64,000 bases of DNA from Echinostoma caproni (Eukaryota; Platyhelminthes; Trematoda; Plagiorchiida; Echinostomatidae): the NCBI GenBank assembly GCA_900618425.1, contig UZAN01040087.1, positions 1-64,000 of the forward strand, given 5' to 3'. The notes beneath the pieces are model-generated. The model did not search any database and was not told the DNA's origin. It saw only the letters and a list, made by a program, of their open reading frames with translations. Positions 58,975 to 64,000 of this stretch are shown one piece after another (the stretch's first letter is position 1; each line of letters starts with the position of its first letter). A program made the translations under genes and the position numbers.

Positions 58975-59292
58975 TTTTAATTTACCTTATGACGGCTGGC
59001 TCCTGGGAGAGGATAAGCCGGTTTTATGGATATCTCGAATTGCCGCTGCTCACACTCGGTGATCTGCGGCAAGACCAGCGCAGATCGTGGTCCATTGGTG
59101 AACGAAGTAGACGGAATGGAGACCAAGTTTTTCAGTATCCCTTCGTAACTTGCCGAGCCAGGTTTTCAGCTGTCCACCGTGCCATCAGCGCCAGTTCGGG
59201 CACGGAGGCAGTTCCCAAATGGTTTTTGTCAGGCCCTTATCGGACTTATGAAGAATGTGGCCAAACCACTGTAGGCGCCGGCGTTGCATAGT
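58975..59292 (-). mobile_element. LINE C-terminal fragment in legumain intron
   Basis: On the minus strand the sequence reads MQRRRLQWFGHILHKSDKGL, then GGQLKTWLGKLRRDTEKLG and AAAIRDIHKTG. This is the RLRWLGH-x-x-RM and GGQ-x-x-TW-x-x-x-x-x-D-x-x-LG tail of many LINE ORF2 proteins. Two internal stops show it is dead. The plus-strand ORF over it is a shadow. Confidence 0.82.
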
Positions 59293-61392
59293 CCTTTGCC
59301 GTGTACCATTTTTTCGGCGAGATAAAGACTTATCCACATAAGTAAAGCATGCAGAAGGCTACGTTCCGGTATGAGCCCGATCGTTGTTTAAGCTCGTCTG
59401 GTAGACCATTGGCGTCCTATTAACATCATTGGCACACAAAATTTCATTTATAAATCGTTTGTCCGAAACAGACTCATTTATGTGTTTTGATAGCATTCAA
59501 AACCCATACTTGTTCATGAAGATGTTTTCCAGTGAAGCACCCATTAATGATCCCTGCATTATTCCAATCTTCTCTCAGTATCATGCTCCATCAAAGTTGG
59601 ATTCTGTGCTACATTTACACAGATAGATGGGTCAAAACAACTCCAGTCAGGTCAAGAGATATTTTGTTCACTCAGATGAGCGAGTTTTCAATGTGATTCA
59701 TAAATCACAGTGGACACAGAAAGTAATACATCAAAAAGATAAAAAACAAATGATAAAACTGTTCCAAAAGTCGAGCTACACGGTTGGTGGTATCCGGTGA
59801 AATAAGATGACCATTTACCGAGAATAAAACTACTGTTATTATATGAGAACACACAGCTGAGGAAAACGTGTGAATCTTGAGCTAGTTCGGGATTTGGTGC
59901 TAGCTTCGAGGATTTTATTGTGTAAACAGTGGTCAGGTTTGAACAACAGCCGTTTGTAAACTGGTCGCAAGCATACCAGGGTTTGAAAACAATGAAATCA
60001 GCCAGATAGTTGTGAGAAAGATTACTGGCGCTGGGTGAGAACTGGGGAGACCTGACAAACAAAAATGTCTTTGTTCAGTCCCCGAAAATAATAGAGAAGC
60101 AATACAGTCAATGAAGTATAGTGCGTTCGATAGGGAATTCACTTCTTAGGCATTGAGGAATATCAAGTTTGCCAAGTTTCTATTTTAAAGAGACAACTGG
60201 CGAAAATGTAATGAATAGAGAGCAATGAATTGTGTGAGACCAAACGAAAACTAAGTTACCCACATATGTGACTGTAGGGATGGACTAACAGCAACAGATT
60301 TCAAATCTGTGGTAGATGGAAATAGAGGCTTGATTAACTCACGTTTTCCAATGGTACGCACATGGTATTTCTCGAGCCGAAATTCTTTTCAGAAATGTAT
60401 AAAAACCGATCTATCGAGATTTAAACCGCTGCGTAACATTAGCAAAGGTTTTAAATACTCTTCTGTTAGTCCGGAATATGCTCACAAGACGAAAAACAGT
60501 CGGAACCAATCACAGTGAACGAAAGTCACTACTCCATTACCTCGGTTACGCAAAGTTGTTCTACGATCTCCCTGTGATCATGTCATAGACAACCGGTCTC
60601 ACAGCGTTCTTCACAAATTCAGGATACAAAAGACTTCCCTGGAGTAAAATGCCGTTGATGTTCTTGCATGGATATTGACAAGAAGGAATGTCAAAATCAG
60701 TAAATGTCCTTAACCGCCGGCAAACTCTGATACAAATATCTGATTAAGCGCTTGTTCGGAAAAAAATATTCATTTTACGCTGTAGCATGCAGCGATATTA
60801 AAAAACGGTTGCAATAGAAAATCCTTTTACCTTGGCATTTACCTGATGGAAACAAAAGCACTGCCGAAGTTTCGAGACCATCCCGGTTTCTCCGAAGACA
60901 GGTTATTTGTATGATGTCATATTCTGCTGCTACTGCTCATACATTTTTCCAGTGCTCTGTTATCGTAATTGAGATAAGCAAGCTACTCGATACATATCCA
61001 AATGCAGGCTTACTTGTTACCTGTCTTTTCTGAGCGATATCAAAATGCTTATTACTTATTCAAGTTAGCAACGAATGATTATGGCTCCAAAACTTTATGT
61101 TTTGAACGTCCAAACATTGAATTGCGTCCGCATCTGGACTAGATGGCAAATAACCAAGTGGTTGCTCTCACTCACATAGGTTGCCTTTGCAGTTGCCCCA
61201 ATGTTGGCCACTTCGTTGTGGCGTTTTAATGGCGTTTGCCCCAACCAGTTTCTTATGGAAAATCTGTTATCAATCAAAGTAGTACTCAAAGTATTGAGAA
61301 GATAGGGTGCCAATTCGGGTGCACATGTTGAGTGATTTTATTGTTTTCATTACAATTTTTTCCCTTTTCCCAACCCATCCGCCCTATTTGAG
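59293..61392. other. Legumain intron 1, 3' part
   Basis: No exon or repeat recognised. The 124-codon minus-strand frame at 59688-60062 has no recognised domain. Confidence 0.45.
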
Positions 61393-61490
61393 GCCGATGT
61401 TTGTCATGCTTACCAACTTTTGCTAAAAGATGGGATTCCGCCTAGTAACATAATCACCATGATGTACGATGACGTGGCGCACCATCAACG
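61393..61490 (+). CDS. LGMN: Legumain exon 2 ([14 protein letters not shown] .. MMYDDVAHH)
   Basis: A 98-nt exon following CCTATTTGAG and ending CAACG|GTAAGT, phase 0 in and 2 out. It encodes [20 protein letters not shown] and [13 protein letters not shown], continuing directly from NYRHQ of exon 1 as in all legumains. The catalytic His and Cys lie in later exons not found in this window; they may be in the assembly gap or beyond the window end. Confidence 0.95.
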
Positions 61491-62837
61491 GTAAGTGCAT
61501 TACCCATTTACGACTTGTCTTATCACATACCGAAAAAAATGTCCAATTTTAATCAGGATAGACACAAAACATTTTTGCGTGCTAGGAAGATATTTATGTT
61601 CCCAAAACCATACAAAATAAAAACTACATATCGGGTCTCAGTATGTTGTCTGGTCTAATAAGCAATATCAAATTAGATAACTTTTACCTATTATGAATGG
61701 AATGCTTGGAAGAGTACATTCCGATGCACAAGTACTAAATACTATGTACAGCTATTGAGCACGAACTTTATCTTTTTCGATTATTTTCAATTCCGCATAT
61801 TGTGTGTGATTTATTGGATGATAAACCGCTGAAGGTGGTGGTAGTCAAGCTGTGGCTTGGAGTTAAACTGTTTTGGGATTAAAGACTAATATATTTTCGC
61901 CTTAATTGTCTCATCAGGGACGATACGAATGCTTGATTGGATGTCCTCTGGTTACTAATTCCTGCAACACCAACTAATACGGGTCTGAACGAATGACGTC
62001 TACTTAAAGAAGGAGTAATCATCAACACACAGGGCAGCTGCTAATTCGGCACAACAACTTATCCTCAAGAGAGCTGAAACTAAGTGACATGAACAGATGA
62101 GTACAGTCACACGCAAGTCTCAGTGGAAACATATACCGTCTTTAAGCTCAAACATTTACTGTTCAGACACCAGTAAAACATTAAATCTGTGGACATGTGA
62201 CTTTATTAAACTTCACTAATGGAGATCACATTTCTAGAAACCGCTCTGATATTTTTGGTTTGTCAATTGGGATCAGCAGTAGATTTCTATCCATGCGATA
62301 GCAACAAAAACAAAGGAAGACCATTGTATTATACTTGAATTCCACTATTCTCTCACATTAAGCGCTTATGAATGTATATAAAAAATTCTGTGGTGTTCGA
62401 TAGAACAGTACAGCAACAGAATGTATTCAAAAGCATGGAAGAAGTTTATGCAGTAGGAACGTGTCCGATTCGTTGAGTAGTGTGTTAATCAAACCCCGAT
62501 CTGATCCTATTCAGCAGCAGAGATAGAGTTTGTATGGGACAACGCAGTGTGGCAGTTGACAGGTGAAACTTTAAAAAAATTGAATGGAAATGTCGTAAAA
62601 ACAATGATTTATTTGCATAACCCCAAACCAACATGTGGTATCGCACAAGTGAGCCAGCTCAACAACACAGCCAGTGTACACAAGACGCAAATAAAATTCT
62701 CCAAGTCGTCATTCGACCATACGGAGCGTGTCATAGATAATCAAACAATCGCTGGCGGCTCCTGAGCAGCCCGATTAATGTACAATGAGTTAATTAGTTA
62801 TTGGGTTTGCTTTTCCGCGTCTGTGTAGGACAGCATG
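61491..62837. other. Legumain intron 2
   Basis: No further legumain exon (NP-PG, or the GHGA region) found in any frame. The 62547-62765 ORF is unassigned. Confidence 0.5.
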
Positions 62838-63536
62838 AATAGTATAGTAATGGACGATCTTAGGGCGNNNNNNNNNNNNNNNNNNNNNNNNNNNNNNNNN
62901 NNNNNNNNNNNNNNNNNNNNNNNNNNNNNNNNNNNNNNNNNNNNNNNNNNNNNNNNNNNNNNNNNNNNNNNNNNNNNNNNNNNNNNNNNNNNNNNNNNNN
63001 NNNNNNNNNNNNNNNNNNNNNNNNNNNNNNNNNNNNNNNNNNNNNNNNNNNNNNNNNNNNNNNNNNNNNNNNNNNNNNNNNNNNNNNNNNNNNNNNNNNN
63101 NNNNNNNNNNNNNNNNNNNNNNNNNNNNNNNNNNNNNNNNNNNNNNNNNNNNNNNNNNNNNNNNNNNNNNNNNNNNNNNNNNNNNNNNNNNNNNNNNNNN
63201 NNNNNNNNNNNNNNNNNNNNNNNNNNNNNNNNNNNNNNNNNNNNNNNNNNNNNNNNNNNNNNNNNNNNNNNNNNNNNNNNNNNNNNNNNNNNNNNNNNNN
63301 NNNNNNNNNNNNNNNNNNNNNNNNNNNNNNNNNNNNNNNNNNNNNNNNNNNNNNNNNNNNNNNNNNNNNNNNNNNNNNNNNNNNNNNNNNNNNNNNNNNN
63401 NNNNNNNNNNNNNNNNNNNNNNNNNNNNNNNNNNNNNNNNNNNNNNNNNNNNNNNNNNNNNNNNNNNNNNNNNNNNNNNNNNNNNNNNNNNNNNNNNNNN
63501 NNNNNNAATAGTATAGTAATGGACGATCTTAGGGCG
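62838..63536. other. Assembly gap with duplicated 30-bp flanks
   Basis: 639 unknown bases at 62868-63506. The 30 bases ending at 62867 recur exactly at 63507-63536. The long ORFs reported across it are artefacts of the unknown bases. Confidence 0.95.
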
Positions 63537-64000
63537 GAGTACACTCGGGTAAGCTTGTAGGAGTACGGGAGAACATAAAGGGGGGCTCCATGATGCTTGT
63601 TATTGATAGAGAATAAACATTATGAGTACAAAATGTGTGTTAAGGTGCACCCTTATTTACTTGCGTAATCATTGACATCAGTGGTTGGGATAATTGCAAA
63701 TGACTTATTGCACATAACAATTTCACACCACTAATTGGATTAGCCAGCGGCTACGAAGTATGGTAGATCAACAAATAAGAGGCAGTGGAAGATAGTCCTT
63801 GCACAATATTGGAACTTCTATGAGGAGGATTGTATGAGGTGTGAAGGATAGACAGAGCAGTCGGCCTCATGAACGCTGTAGAGAGGGGGTACTTGAGTAC
63901 GAATCGTTTCCGGTGATAGGTGATAGGTCAGGCTGTCAATATACTATCTAAATTGAAAACTAGAATTGTTCTTGAATTTTCTGCTGATGGTTATACAGCT
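63537..64000. other. Stretch after the gap
   Basis: Probably legumain intron 2 or later; no exon recognised. Confidence 0.45.

Noticed and set aside
58935..59291. 118-codon plus-strand ORF in the legumain intron
   Set aside because: It is the antisense shadow of a LINE C-terminal fragment.
62798..63560. Two long ORFs of about 245 codons on both strands
   Set aside because: They consist almost entirely of unknown bases in the assembly gap.

Overview
The window looks like animal DNA from a flatworm, most likely a parasitic fluke. This is inferred from short phase-matched exons in long AT-rich introns, a secreted-protease gene set, Penelope-like retroelements, several degenerate LINEs and tRNA-derived SINE-like repeats. 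The species cannot be read from the sequence, and nothing points to a bacterial genome. Almost every ORF longer than 60 codons is either a piece of a mobile element or a chance reading frame; the real host coding sequence is in exons of 66-293 bases. REGION 1-42175, minus strand: one M13 metallopeptidase (neprilysin-like) gene covers about 40 kb. Fifteen exons were assembled by eye using GT/AG sites, phase continuity and family motifs, running from the N-terminal ectodomain exon (41969-42175) to the terminal CKVW and stop (1764). The zinc site (HEIMH and GENIAD), the VNA(V)Y substrate motif, the His/Arg pair near the C-terminus and the WC motif are all present, so the protein is probably active. 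A few residues around the usual IGYPD segment and the N-terminal cytoplasmic and transmembrane part were not found. Its introns hold a nearly full-length dead LINE (5.4-7.7 kb), three Penelope-like fragments (14.9, 30.9 and 40.3 kb), SINE-like copies, a LINE 3' end (40.6 kb), and an inverted-repeat element at 28.3-28.8 kb that carries hammerhead ribozyme motifs. REGION 42.2-57.6 kb: no convincing host exon. It holds a longer Penelope-like reverse transcriptase pseudogene (46.8-48.5 kb), a Tc1/mariner-type transposase remnant (49.35-49.8 kb), two LINE fragments (50.9 and 54.8 kb), a SINE-like copy and a 21-bp minisatellite at 52.1 kb that reads as heptads. REGION 57.7-64 kb, plus strand: the first two exons of a legumain (C13 asparaginyl endopeptidase) gene with a TATA box and signal peptide. 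The remainder lies beyond the window or in the 639-base gap at 62868-63506, whose two flanks carry the same 30 bases. The two host genes are divergently arranged peptidases with likely extracellular or lysosomal roles. The main unexpected signal is the hammerhead-ribozyme family (28.35, 28.75, 36.6 and 40.2 kb), whose members share a 19-nt stem II between core and GAAA and sit among Penelope-like fragments.
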